The notes under the pieces: generated by a model | What the model saw: the letters and a program-made list of their open reading frames with translations, nothing else | Databases searched by the model: none | Told to the model about the DNA's origin: nothing | Position numbers and translations under genes: made by a program | Assembly (NCBI GenBank): GCA_030765065.1 | Contig: CM060990.1 | Coordinates: 668,576,118 to 668,640,117, forward strand | DNA length: 64,000 nt | From: Deroplatys truncata | Lineage: Eukaryota > Arthropoda > Insecta > Mantodea > Mantidae | Direction of reading: 5' to 3' | Shown: positions 22,988 through 34,200 of the stretch, in pieces | How the letters are laid out: each line of letters opens with the position of its first letter | How positions within the stretch are numbered: the first letter of the stretch is position 1

Positions 22988-23045
<58 letters not shown>
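22988..23045. repeat. (TAA)n microsatellite
   Basis: About 19 uninterrupted trinucleotide units. Confidence 0.97.
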
Positions 23046-23138
23046 TTCTACAGAAAATTATCCTCATCCCAGCTGTTTTTACTCAATTTTTGGTGTAAGT
23101 GTATTTCTCACTCCGAGGAGACATTTCGTAACATACAG

Positions 23139-23195
23139 AGCGAGATGGCCGCGCGGTAACGTGCGAGCCTCGCATTCAGGAGATCCTGGATTACA
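23139..23195 (+). mobile_element. SINE-C head, interrupted
   Basis: GAGATGGCCGCGCGGTAACG followed by CTCGCATTCAGGAGATCC is the tRNA-like head of SINE-C. Its body resumes at 23488 on the far side of a SINE-A insertion. Confidence 0.7.
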
Positions 23196-23199
23196 TTTC

Positions 23200-23487
23200 T
23201 AAACATTAAAATTGAATTTTATTTATGGACGCTATTTAACTGCTGTGGTCCATTCTATATTGGGCGTGAAACACCGGTAATTTTGCTCAGAGGCCTCTTT
23301 TTCAGGCTTGAGGTTGTTTTACGTGCCATGAATCTACGACACGGGACCAGCGGCTTTACTTCCTTTCCGAAGGAAGCCATGCTAAGGATTTTTACGCCCG
23401 AAAAGAACCATCGCCCTCCGCCGGGTTTGAACCCGCGAACTCGGGAACTAGAGGCTAGCACGGTAACCACTACACCACGGAGGAGGA
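23200..23487 (-). mobile_element. SINE-A copy inserted in SINE-C
   Basis: This is a full-length antisense copy, from the tail (AATTTTATTTATGGACGC) through the body to the head (box B GGGTTTGAACCCGC, box A CACGGTAACCACTACACC). A short repeat ACATT at each side may be the target duplication. Confidence 0.85.
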
Positions 23488-23600
23488 CATTCCATCTGGG
23501 GCCGGCTGCGCTGACCATGGTTTTTCGTGGTTTTCCCTTTGGGTCTAAGTTCGAAGTGTCCCTGCGTTTCCTGTTAATTCATTCGTTCATACAATTCTGA
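23488..23600 (+). mobile_element. SINE-C body, second part of interrupted copy
   Basis: GGCTGCGCTGACCATGGTTT followed by TCGTGGTTTTCCC continues the SINE-C body after the SINE-A insertion. Confidence 0.65.
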
Positions 23601-25018
23601 GTATAATTATCACAGATGCAAAAAGTACTGTGTTTGTTACTACAGCGTGATAAACGTCAAAACCCCTCTCCAACAATACTGCACTGAATACTTTTTTGCT
23701 AAACATTGTTGTTCTACCAAAGCAGTTTAAGTAATCTGTCTAAAACTGTTCCACATTTCCCTGGTGTTGCTTGCAGGGAATAAAACCGCTGCATTTATTT
23801 CTATACTTTTTACGCAGAATTCGTGCACTGATATCTTCAGATGTATTTCTTTTTCAAGGATGTTTTTTCTTTAGAGTACTTTCCTTGCTTCCTCGTGCAC
23901 TTTGTCCTGATTCTCCTTTCCCCTCTCACTCCCGGGCTAGAAATCGCTCATTAGTCGCCAATGAGGCAAGACAGCACAGAGCGTCGGACAGTCGTTTCTT
24001 TTTTCTAAGACTCCTCTCTTTGTCGCTGATTGTCACAATTAAAGATTTTTTCATCGCCCTCTCTCTGTAGCGAGTGCTGCGGGGCGGATTTCGTGGGGAG
24101 AAGGACGCGATCAAAAGGCGAACACAACAAGATGTCTGGCAATGCCAGCCCTAGCACATCATTCCAATTTACGAATAATTGAACTAATGCTAGTTAAATC
24201 TTTCATTCTCCCCTTTTTCTCCCTTTTCTTCCGCACTGAGCGGAAATACTTGTAAGTGGGAACCCGAAACTCGTAAAAAATACACCAGGAAGGAAAAAAA
24301 ATGCGAGCTATTTTCAGACATTTTAAATTTACAGAGAAAGCGTTTTTTCCCCTAATTACAAATGTCTCATTTCAAGAGGACAAAAATTTAGAGAGTTTAG
24401 GTTCTGCTGCTGGACATTTTTGTCTTCCTTAGATTAAAAGCTCTTTAAATTTCATTTCCAAGATGAAAACGCTTCCACACTCTCTTTGAAGATTACGATT
24501 TTTAAAAGCAAAGCTTCTAGGTTTTTTATTCTTACTTTTTAAGAAGAACTGGTTGCTCTGTGATTTGACCATTCTCCGGAGATCCAGTTTTCAGATAAAG
24601 CTGGGAAAGAAGAATGCTGCATAGTCTATATGTACCCTTCGGCGGTGGAACAATCATCGGTCGGAATGGTTGAGTAATTTTGTTGACATTCAGAGTAGGT
24701 GAAATTTCAAACCGTTTCTCTTTAGACACATACTTATTTAATAACAAACGCTACATACATAGTTTTCACATACTACAGAGAAACTTAACATACACAACGA
24801 AATAGAGGTGAAGCTGGCGAGTATGAAGATTCTCCACTCCCAGGCCACCAAGTTAGTCTCTTTGGGAAAGATACAGTCTTCACCCCTGAGAAAAGTGGGA
24901 GCACAACTAGCATTCAGTTGTTAATTATAAAATATTAGTTGACTGATGTCTTATGTTACCTAGCTATAATTTTCTCTCTTTATACGGTTATTTAGCGCAC
25001 CGTGCCAAATAACGTGAT
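23601..25018. other. Unassigned DNA, partly pyrimidine-rich
   Basis: Around 23880-24240 is a C/T-rich segment with fewer AT runs, including a CTCCCCTTTTTCTCCC stretch. Short frames (23771-24070 plus, 24532-24747 minus) have no known domain. A conserved non-coding or regulatory stretch is possible, but nothing here proves it. Confidence 0.4.
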
Positions 25019-25019
25019 T

Positions 25020-25158
25020 AAAACATATATCAATATCAATTTATTGTCATTAAACAGTTATATAACTGCAATAGACATTGTCAGTATATACAATAATACA
25101 AATTAATAATACAACATAAACCACACCTTGAGCAACTTTTACAGCAAAAAAGTAACAA
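25020..25158 (-). other. LINE 3' untranslated region
   Basis: Following the decayed LINE frame on the minus strand, an AT-rich trailer ends around TTTAATGACAATAAATTGAT, which holds an AATAAA signal. This is typical of a LINE 3' end. Confidence 0.55.
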
Positions 25159-25686
25159 TTAAATATCAATATCAGATGCATTAAAATCAATAAATTCATT
25201 AATAGAATAAAATGGATTATCCACGAGCCAAGAATGCAATCGCTTACAAAATATTTTATAAGGCAAATCTTTTACAGCTTGAGGTAGCTTGTTAAAAAGT
25301 TTAATGCTAATATAGGAGTAACTTTGAGAAGTTTTCTTAAGTCTATGCTGAGGAATATCGATCATTTGACCATTACGGATATTATAATTATGAATTTTGG
25401 ATCTCGTGTCATACATATGTTGATTCTGTTTCATAAAATCCAATACAGTATAAATATACAAATTTATAACAGTCAAAATATTATATCTTTAAAAATAGGG
25501 TTTACAGTGTGTTCTAGTAGTTATCTTAGCCATAATTCTTATAGCTTTCTTTTGCACAAGTAACACATCTTGGATATATGAGCTATTACCCCAAAGTAAA
25601 ATACCATAATTAATAATACTGTGAAAGTATGCAAAATATGAGACACGTATATACTCAAAGGGCACACAATTGACTAAGTTTCTCAT
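25159..25686 (-). pseudogene. LINE reverse transcriptase C-terminal fragment
   Basis: Two successive frames on the minus strand read SYFAYFHSIINYGILLWGNS and VLLVQKKAIRIMAKI, then TRSKIHNYNIRNGQM and LFNKLPQAVKDLP, ending WLVDNPFYSINEFID. This order is the thumb and C-terminal end of Jockey/CR1-type LINE proteins. A frame change separates the two parts near 25480. The polymerase core is missing, so this is a 5'-truncated inactive copy. The fragments at 53280 and 59375 belong to the same clade. Confidence 0.85.
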
Positions 25687-25817
25687 CAGGAAGGAAGCAA
25701 AGGAACCAAAGAAAACGTTTATTGCTTGAAGGAGATTACAATATTTGGTACTATTATCGCATCCGTATCACAGCGATTCGATTCTATTTTGTTTTGCTAT
25801 GTCTTAGTTGTTAAACT

Positions 25818-25820
<3 letters not shown>

Positions 25821-25856
<36 letters not shown>
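25821..25856. repeat. (TA)n microsatellite
   Basis: 36 bp of AT dinucleotides directly left of MITE M2. Confidence 0.97.
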
Positions 25857-25860
<4 letters not shown>

Positions 25861-25863
<3 letters not shown>

Positions 25864-26497
25864 GGCTGGACCATTTAAACTGAGACTGTAAAATATCTCC
25901 AAAACTAAGCGTTGTAGAATGAAATGTCTTTAATAAAAGTTGCTTGATATTATGGGGGAAAGTAAATGTCATTAGTCGTTATAATTGTCAGTTTAGGGAC
26001 AATTTAATTTTTTAAATGGGAACCTACATTTTGAATGTTGTTTTCTCACTAGAAAATGGTTTATATAAAGCTGTTTATTTTGTGATAAGAAATAAGGAAA
26101 CAAAATAAAAAATGTTGGTTACCAATTACGAAACGTAATTTGACCCTCAAATGCCCATCCATGGATGGTCCAACCATTCATTGCGCTCTTCGTACACAGT
26201 CATTCAGAATTTTCGTTGTTATTTACGTTGGTGCAAGAACAATTGCAAAGTACTTTATGCAAATTTTGTTTACTTTTTTACGAGGAGTGAGAAAACAACA
26301 TGAAAAAGGTACGCTCCCATTCAAACTAATAAAACTAACCCTAAAATGGCCATCACAACGTCCTCCAAATAAAACACGACTGATGGCATTTACTCCCCCT
26401 CCCAATAATATTAAGCAACTTTTATTAAAGACATTTCTTTCTACAACGCTTAGTTTTGGAGATATTGTACTGTCTCAGTTTAAATGGTCCACCCTGT
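25861..26497. mobile_element. MITE M2 with terminal inverted repeats over 100 bp
   Basis: The left arm begins ACAGGCTGGACCATTTAAAC and the right arm (minus) ACAGGGTGGACCATTTAAAC. The two stay alike for over 100 bp, through CTCCAAAACTAAGCGTTG and TTTAATAAAAGTTGCTT. There is no transposase frame. A partial copy at 45465-45763 has the same end next to TA. The class is uncertain; the ends look Tc1/mariner-like. Confidence 0.8.
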
Positions 26498-26884
26498 GGA
26501 CATGCATGTATTGTTTGGGATGAAATATCAGCTGCATTTGTTTTAATTTCCATCATTTTATGTAGAGTAAGAACAATTAGTTTTTACTTTGTGGCATTCT
26601 CAACGAATAACCAAGCCTTCTTCGCACCTATATTTTGCTATAACGGCAGTGTGTTTATACCCTAATACACAGGCTTTGTAAATACTTTTTTAGCCTTTTG
26701 GTAATTTAGGAATTGAAATTAGAAGGCGTTTTATAGCATATGCCCTTCAAAAGAATAGATATTTTAAATTTTGAAAGAACTATAAAAATCGGTTGAGTGG
26801 TTTTTGAGATTACTATATATACCCATATACGTACATACAGAAATACATACATACATGTAGTGGCGTACATATAGGTGTACGCGA
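26498..26884. other. Unassigned AT-rich DNA
   Basis: No recognisable gene. A short run of TACATACA-type words occurs near 26830-26860. Confidence 0.5.
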
Positions 26885-27028
26885 AGCAGCTACTTCTTCC
26901 TTCAAGGTCACTCGCTGGGGCGTCAAACACAATACTGCTCTAATCTCTCTTAGTAGCACCACTCACTGTACGTCACAACTGTCGTCACAACCTCACTCGT
27001 AAAACGCACTGAGTGACCAGCACTTTAT

Positions 27029-27646
27029 GTGGCATCAAGTACAACTCAGTGTCTCATTCACTCAGATGTACCTGCACCTACAGTTACTCCGACGCCATCA
27101 CCGCCACCACCTGCAGCAACAGACACCACCCTGCGAGATGCGATTCAGGATCTACATTCAGAGGTCCTGAACATCGGATCCAGCATCTCAAAACAGGACG
27201 AAACACTCGCTTCACTTGTCACCGCCGCTCACTCTACCGCCACGGAACAACTCAGCCGTCTTGTCGTAATGGAATTCACCATCCAGGACCTTCACACCAT
27301 CGTCACCGACTTCTCAACTTCCTTCCAGAGCTTCACCGCACGCTGCCCGAGGCGGTTCGAAAGAGCCGACACAGCCATCAGAGGCCTGGGGGAATCCATC
27401 GCCAGTCTGCCACCGCCATCAGCATCGCCAGCTCCGACAGATTGCCTGGAGGAGGTTAGGCACACGACGTCATCCCTGCTTACGACGATTGCCGAGTGGA
27501 CTTCCGTGCTCTCGGGCATGAAGAGTGAACAGGAACGAACAAACGGCTACTTGATGTCACTAGAGGCCGCTCGCTTTTTTCTCCACAAGCTACCATTGCC
27601 AACCAAAGGGCTCCTTTCGAGGGCCGCGAACAAATCATTGAAATGA
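27029..27646 (+). CDS. Unrecognised GC-rich open frame, possible coiled coil
   Basis: The frame is 206 codons (205 residues plus stop), far richer in C than its flanks. A stop lies four codons before the first GTG, and the first ATG comes only at MEFTIQDL (about residue 81). So it is either an exon entered by splicing, a 5'-broken gene, or chance. The product has a Pro/Thr/Ser-rich lead, then heptad-like stretches (LHSEVLNIGSSISKQDETL; VTDFSTSFQSF; LEEVRHTTSSLLTTIAEW) that suggest a coiled coil. It has no zinc finger or enzyme motif. The surrounding 26.9-27.9 kb island ends with a C8A6 run and an AATAAA-like word near 27890. It could be a transposon structural protein or a retrocopy. I do not recognise it. 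Confidence 0.35.
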   Translation: MASSTTQCLIHSDVPAPTVTPTPSPPPPAATDTTLRDAIQDLHSEVLNIGSSISKQDETLASLVTAAHSTATEQLSRLVVMEFTIQDLHTIVTDFSTSFQSFTARCPRRFERADTAIRGLGESIASLPPPSASPAPTDCLEEVRHTTSSLLTTIAEWTSVLSGMKSEQERTNGYLMSLEAARFFLHKLPLPTKGLLSRAANKSLK

Positions 27647-28737
27647 TGCAATAAAAACAACAACGCCACAGTCCTTTACAACTGCTTTCCACATACCTCC
27701 CCGTGTGTGGCCTCGGTCATGGTCGTCACCCGGACATTCCCTTACTCCTCTGCCAGCATAACAAGCTGGCAGCTATCCTACCGCGTACTAACGGGGGTGC
27801 AACAGCGGAACCCCAATACCCCTCCTAACTTCTTTCTACTCCACGTTCAATCCTGCCTATTGCCGATATCCCCCCCAAAAAATGCTATAATAAAACTGTC
27901 GCGAGCACTATCACTAAAATATAGCCGCTGGAATTTCAAGAGAGCTTTAGAATGTTCGCGAGATGCGGGGAGAAAGATACTTCTATAAAAATTCCGTTAT
28001 CTGTCGATAGTACTTTTGGTCTTTACGTTGGGTGAGAAAGCTAATCCGTCTCCTTATCTCTTCAACTGACCAGTCGGTCCATGCGACAAGTCGAATCACA
28101 GTTGCGTCACGATACGTACATACATACACGCATACAATTTTTCTCTCTTTATAGTACGTACTAGTATAGAGTGTTACATAAAGAAAAATATGTTTTGAAA
28201 TGCCGATCGATTTCAATAAATATCCAAATCAGTAAGTTGATAAGAGACTGTTGTCACATCCCTATACGCTTATGGAAGCTTAAAGACGTACCATTCTATA
28301 CATGATATATTAATTTTCGAGAGTTCCTATTTAATTTTCTTTTCTTTTCTACAGCTTGGGCGGAGGTGAAGTATTTACTTGGTAATTGCATTTCAGGTAA
28401 TATCGTGTATAAGGTAGGCGCTTCCTTATAGACGGCAAGATTAATTAAGTCTTCTTAAATGCATACTATGTACGGAATTAGTTTCCAAATATAGTAGCAG
28501 ACGTTAGTTGTGTTAATGAGACTTTTTTCTTAAAATTCCTTCCAATAAAGCGACAGCTGTGTCAACATAGAGCTTATTAATCCAAGAATTCCGATTCTTG
28601 CTCTCTCTTCTTCTATCTGTCGCCTCCCTAACTCTTTGTGACTTTCCCTGTATATTATATAGTGCACCCTTCCTGACCGTCGATATCTTCTCGTCGTCAT
28701 ACTATTAAAATAGTAAGTAGAATATATGCACTTATCG
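27647..28737. other. Remainder of GC-rich island, then AT-rich DNA
   Basis: 27650-27880 is still GC-rich and ends ATCCCCCCCCAAAAAATG. From about 27900 the base composition returns to AT-rich, with no recognised gene. Confidence 0.4.
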
Positions 28738-28913
28738 GGCGAGATGGCTCTGGGGCACGCACGCAATAGGTTGATTCCTGTTCGGTCGGCCAACTAACTT
28801 TGAGTTCTTTTTCGCGGTTTTTCCTGGTTGGTAAACGAATGCTGGGGTGGATCATATAGTGCCGTGAGCTTTCCTGTCATAATGTTTCAGGGTTGAAGGA
28901 TCAGACGTTATTT
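28738..28913 (+). mobile_element. SINE-C copy
   Basis: The head GGGCGAGATGGCTCTGGGGC and body TTTTTCGCGGTTTTTCCTGG, with AACGAATGCTGGGGTGG, are recognisable. It stops at LTR copy C. Confidence 0.65.
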
Positions 28914-29782
28914 TGTTGTAGACGTTATTGTAGTTCAACTGTTGGGGAGCCGAACTTGAAGTAGTTGCAACCACACGTATGGTACCCGGTAGCCTTGGTT
29001 CCAAAAATTTAAAAATATTAACTGTTTCTTTAAATATTATATTTATGTTTACCTCGGCTGCGTCAGTATTTATATTTTTTTAGAGACATGAATGTCTTAG
29101 CAGGGAGGTGGTACGACTGAAGAATGTAGGCATACACAGATTTTAAGAGTTTCTTCACTCCATTTATTAATGTTTGACACGATTTAAATAACACTTCACT
29201 GATACAGAGAGCTGTGAGATTCTTTTGTTAATTACTTGCACCTTTTAACACAAACTATTTTTGTCTCACACTAATACGTATTAAATTTCTCGAGGACACA
29301 TCTCACGTCTGATTAGTAACACTGTCTACAAGCAACTAACCTGACTTCCACCGCCTAAATTTGTAAATTTCTGTATTTCAAGTCTCTGATTGGTTATTCC
29401 TAATCCAATAGAATACTTTTATTTAACTAAGCTTTTTTTGGTTGTTGATTGCCTATTTAATATACTGTCTCAAAATTTACATTATTGTTGCTCCTTTATT
29501 GACTAGTAGCATTATTAAACTCTCTTACTCATTATTGCCTCAAGGTTACCTCATTGTTAGCAACTTTTAACCTATTATTCTCACAGTTCCTACATTATTA
29601 AATTATGTAATACATTTACATAACATTATTGAACATGTACATAGTATAAACATATACAATGAGTGTAATATACACTTTTTATATAGTGTTACATACACAT
29701 ATTGCTTTAAGGCGGGCTGTTATTGAATTTATATATTATATAATTAGACTGAAATCATTTAAGTGTTAAAAATACTGCCTCA
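28914..29782 (-). mobile_element. LTR-like repeat, copy C
   Basis: Minus-sense copy of the 0.9-kb LTR-like family. It starts TGAGGCAGTATTTTTAAC at 29782 in element sense and ends CTACAACA at 28914. It lies between a SINE-C copy and the 5' end of the intact LINE, with no internal genes. It is a fossil. No matching target duplication was found at its two ends. Confidence 0.65.
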
Positions 29783-30074
29783 CGGTGGGCGAGGTGTGTG
29801 GTGGTGGAGTTTACTATGAGGAAGTGTCTGCCCTGGCGTTTGGTGTGGGACCGGCCTTCAGAGAGACCTCTAGAGGTAGGCATATGGGGGTCTCCCTGAA
29901 TCAGTCTCGCTTGTGCGAGTGGAGAGGCAGGTTGCACTGTGTGCTTAGCTCCGTGACCTACTTTATTTCTGTTACCGCTGTTGCTACGTGTCATTTTACA
30001 CAAACTTTGTTTGTGTATAAATTACTAAAATTCGACATTTTCGAAATTAGATTCGAGTTTCTTGGTATCAAAAC
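29783..30074 (+). promoter_or_regulatory. LINE 5' untranslated region
   Basis: This is a G-rich leader of about 290 bp between LTR copy C and ORF1. Full-length LINEs carry an internal promoter here; I see no TATA box, as expected for that promoter type. The exact element start is inferred only from the LTR boundary. Confidence 0.5.
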
Positions 30075-31214
30075 ATGTTTGTAGAAAGGAAGAATACTTT
30101 AGTAGTGACCTTTGTGGAGCGCGATGTTCCAAAGCCTTCGCCGTATGAACTACACGAATGGATTTACGATGTTTTTCGTTTTGAAGAAGATGATTTAGAG
30201 ATGATTCAGCTAAATAATTATACCAGACAACTATATATCCAATGTAAAGAAGAGATGAAAGTCAAAAAAGCCATCACGGACACCAACGGTGAGTCAATTT
30301 TTATTCATAGTAATGGGCAGAGAAGCAAGGTTACGATCACAACTGCAGGACTAGGATTTCGTATTGTGAAACTGTACCATTTACCGAAGGATCTCAACCC
30401 AGAATTTATTAGAAAGCAACTGGAAACTTATGGTACGGTGATATCATTGACTATGGATACTTGGGGTCCCCATCTTAGATACCAAATTAGTAATGGAGTA
30501 CGAACAGCAAAGATGGATTTGCAAAAGCATATTCCATCATATATAGATATTGCTGGAGTTAAAAGCTTTATAAGCTATGAAGGTCAACCTATAACGTGTG
30601 CATTGTGTAACGGCACGGGACATTTACGTACCACATGTCCAAGAAGAAGGGTAATTACGCAGACACCACGCACCACAGACGCTCCCACGTGGTCGCAGTT
30701 AGTACAGGGCGAGTTCCCCATTAAACGGGTACCGCTAGATATTGAGAAGGTAACAGTTGTGCACTCGACAGAGATGTCAAGTAATACGCAGGAGCAAGTC
30801 ACTATGTCCGATTCGTCCGGAAAAGATAGTGCTGTCGAAAGCAAAATACCATGTAATTTGATTGCAAAAGCGGATGTGACTTTGTCTCATTCTACAGCCT
30901 TTGCTGATGCTGGCATGGAAACGGATATGGTAATGTCGACCTTATGCGCTGTAATGATGGAAGAGGAACACTCCGAGGAAGAACCTGACGCTGTAAATAT
31001 TGCGCCGAATGCCGGTACAGCAGGCCTGCAAAATAGTGATATAAACATACTGAGCACCACGACTGATAGCGCTTCTTGTAGTAGCCGTGACCCCCGTATA
31101 AAAAAGAGACGCACGGAAAGTAGCAATGGTGGACTCACCTCTGGTAGCAGAAAGAAAGAGAAAACGCGTGCATCCTTTGAGAGTGAGTCAACTGAAAACA
31201 CTTCCCTGTCATGA
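30075..31214 (+). CDS. LINE ORF1 protein (RRM-like, CCHC)
   Basis: The product is a 379-residue nucleic-acid-binding protein of the LINE, expected to coat the element RNA in a cytoplasmic particle. Residues about 95-165 resemble an RRM-type fold (RIVKLYHLPKDLNPEFIRKQ, then YGTVISLTMDTW). A CCHC knuckle follows at 175-188, CALCNGTGHLRTTC with spacing C2C4H4C. The C-terminal half (190-379) is polar and Ser/Thr/Glu-rich with basic patches (RIKKRR, SRKKEK), probably disordered. The ATG at 30075 is the first in frame after the leader. The stop codon at 31212-31214 overlaps the ORF2 start as ATGA. The ORF1 layout (RRM plus a knuckle) is as in Tx1-type elements. No break is visible. Confidence 0.85.
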   Translation: MFVERKNTLVVTFVERDVPKPSPYELHEWIYDVFRFEEDDLEMIQLNNYTRQLYIQCKEEMKVKKAITDTNGESIFIHSNGQRSKVTITTAGLGFRIVKLYHLPKDLNPEFIRKQLETYGTVISLTMDTWGPHLRYQISNGVRTAKMDLQKHIPSYIDIAGVKSFISYEGQPITCALCNGTGHLRTTCPRRRVITQTPRTTDAPTWSQLVQGEFPIKRVPLDIEKVTVVHSTEMSSNTQEQVTMSDSSGKDSAVESKIPCNLIAKADVTLSHSTAFADAGMETDMVMSTLCAVMMEEEHSEEEPDAVNIAPNAGTAGLQNSDINILSTTTDSASCSSRDPRIKKRRTESSNGGLTSGSRKKEKTRASFESESTENTSLS

Positions 31215-34200
31215 TACGCTATCTTTTCTTTCTTCCTTGCTTGTTATGCATTTTCTTCTTCATTTTCATGTCTTATACACGAATTTATGCTTCATTAAAT
31301 ATTAATGGTATTCGCAATGCCACTAAGCAACAGCTCTTGAAGAGTTTTATTTACAATAATGATATTGATATATTGCTATTACAAGAGGTAAACATTGACA
31401 ATTTCAATTTCCTTGGTCCTCAATATAATTATATTTGTAATGTGGGTGACGACAATAGGGGTACAGCGATAATATACAGAGCTGCTTTGAACATAACTCA
31501 TCAAGAGTTGCATCCTAGCGGACGAATTTTAAATATTATTATCGACAACGATACCTTAGTAGTTAACGTTTATTTGCCTTCTGGCTCCAACAAACGGCGT
31601 GAACGTGAAGCCTTTATTGACGCTCATATGCCATTCTTTTTCCACCAAAGATACAGCTATTTGTTACTGGGTGGCGACTTTAACTGTGTATTACATGCCA
31701 AGGATCAACGAGGGCTATATCATCCATCTCCTGCGTTACAACGGCTTTGTAGTGAATTGCAATTGACTGATACATGGGAATTGTTACATGGTAATACAGT
31801 ATGCTACACGTATTATCGTCATAATTCAGCATCACGACTTGATAGGATGTATGTCAATGCACTTCATAGAAACAACATTCGGAGTGCTGCTGTTGTTGCT
31901 ACTGCAGTAAGTGACCATCACGCTCTAATTGTTAAAGTAGCAGCAACCACCCCTTTACCCATTTTTGGCAGAAGTTACTGGAAATTAAACAATGCTCTCT
32001 TATATAATGATGAAGTGCAACTACAGTTTCGTATGATTTGGGATAGCGTTACCCTCAGAGCGAATAGATCTCGCTACAATGATCTTCTGCAGTGGCTTTT
32101 GATTTATAAGCCTGCCATACAGTCATTTTTCAAATTTGTTGGTAAAGCTAAGGCAAATGAACGAGCTACCATGCTACATTATTACTATGCGTTATTACAT
32201 GATTTGACAGGACAACAGCATGCCGGCAATGAACTTACTGCCAGACTGTCAGCGATTCGACGAAGAATTAACAAAATTCAAGAATCAATTATGGATGGTA
32301 TACAGGTACGATCCCGCGCATTCTCTATTACAGACGATGAGCGCGCTGCCTTGTATCATGTGGCTTCGGAGAAGAACCGACATCAACGTAAATTCATGTC
32401 TGATATTCTCACTCATGATGATACTCCACTACACACCACATCTGAGATTCTCAGAGGGGCCGAGGAGCATTTTCGAAGGCAATATGGACAACGCCTTACT
32501 CTTAATTCCTCTAAAGAAGTCCTCTATAAAGCTATTGACCGAACTTTAGTTGATGTAGACCCAGATGGTTTGGAAGCACCCATTACTATGGATGAACTTC
32601 GAGAGGCAATTTTTAAGGCGAGTAACAATTCTGCACCAGGACCGGATGGAATTAGCTATAAATTCTACAAAGTATTTTGGCCCATTATTAAAGACCGCAT
32701 GTTACAGTTGATGAATGCCATTTTTGAAATGCGCGAAAACTTGTCAGGATTAAACGAAGGCATTGTGATCTTAATTCCAAAACGTCTTAGGCCCCGATAC
32801 TTTACCAGCTATAGGCCAATTACGCTGCTGAATACTGATTTTAAGATTTTTACGAAAATTATAGCGAACAGACTGCGCCAAGTACTGCCAGCATTGATTG
32901 GTCCTGAACAAACCTGTGGAATTCCGGGTAGAAAATTAACCCATAACTTGGTACAACTACGTGATGCAGTTATATATATGGAGGAACATCCTGAGGAAGA
33001 GGCAGCTCTTTTGTCACTGGACCTTGAGACGGCATTTGATAATGTAGATCATGACTACTTATTTGGTGTCTTACAGTGCATGAATATTCCTGACCGCCTC
33101 CTCACTGCCGTTAAATTAACATACACCTCTGCCTACTCCAGGATACACATAAATGGATATTTCACTAGGCCTATTCCTATTTTGAGTGGTATACGTCAAG
33201 GATGCCCCTTGTCTATGTTGTTATTTACAATTTGTACTGAACCGTTGGTTCGAATGATGATGAAACATGTATTTTCAGCTGCTATGACGACAGGTTTACT
33301 CACTATAAAGACCTATGCCGATGATATGACCTTGTTCCTCCGTCATAGGCAACAGTTGTATTTGCTCCCTCACATATTACAAGTTTATGAACACGCATCT
33401 TCTGCGAAGATTAATTATCAGAAATCCTCATTACTACCTTTTGGGAGATGGCCTAGGATATTAACTCTGGCGGAAATACCCATCAAGGACCACGTCACTG
33501 TTCTAGGCCTCCAAATTATATCGAATGTCTCTGAAATGATAAGTTTAAACTGGACATCTTTACTACATCAAATCCGCTACACTTTACACCACCACCAAAG
33601 TAGAAACCTCAATATACTTCAAAGAGCCTGGTTTGTTAACCTGTTTGCATTGTCTAAGTTATGGTATCTGGCACAAGTACTACCCCTGCCAACGGAGATA
33701 TCCCAACGCATTGAATTAGCAGTGTCCTATTATATGTGGAGTGGCCATATGTACAAGGTGGCGAAGTCTCAACTCTGGCGTCCCATCACTAGTGGAGGTC
33801 TCGGAATAATGGCAGTATCTGAAAAGTGTTCAGCGTTGTTGATTAAAACGTTGTACAATCTGGGACTATTAAAGGACAATAAACAACTTCAGTCCAGTAA
33901 TGGAAACCTAATGCGTCATGCCATTTTTCGCCGAACGGTGAAATGCATTGCCAGTTTACCTCAGAGTTATTTCTCTGGAGGTCCATTTCCTACTACGAAG
34001 CAGCTGTATCGTCATCTTCTGTTGAGACGCTCCTCTACTCCTACTATAGAGGATAAATATCCTAACATACCGTGGAAGAATATCTGGCGGGTTTTTCGAT
34101 ACACCGAGATTTCGACGGACTGGAAGGCCTCCGCCTACAAGATCCTAAATGCCATAATACCCACAGCAGAAAAACAATATCGACATAATATTTGTAATTC

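Noticed and set aside
22988-23045. CRISPR-like array
   Set aside because: It is a plain trinucleotide microsatellite without spacers, in a eukaryotic setting.
30584-31201. Minus-strand frames inside LINE ORF1
   Set aside because: They are shadows of ORF1, which has the RRM-like and CCHC features.
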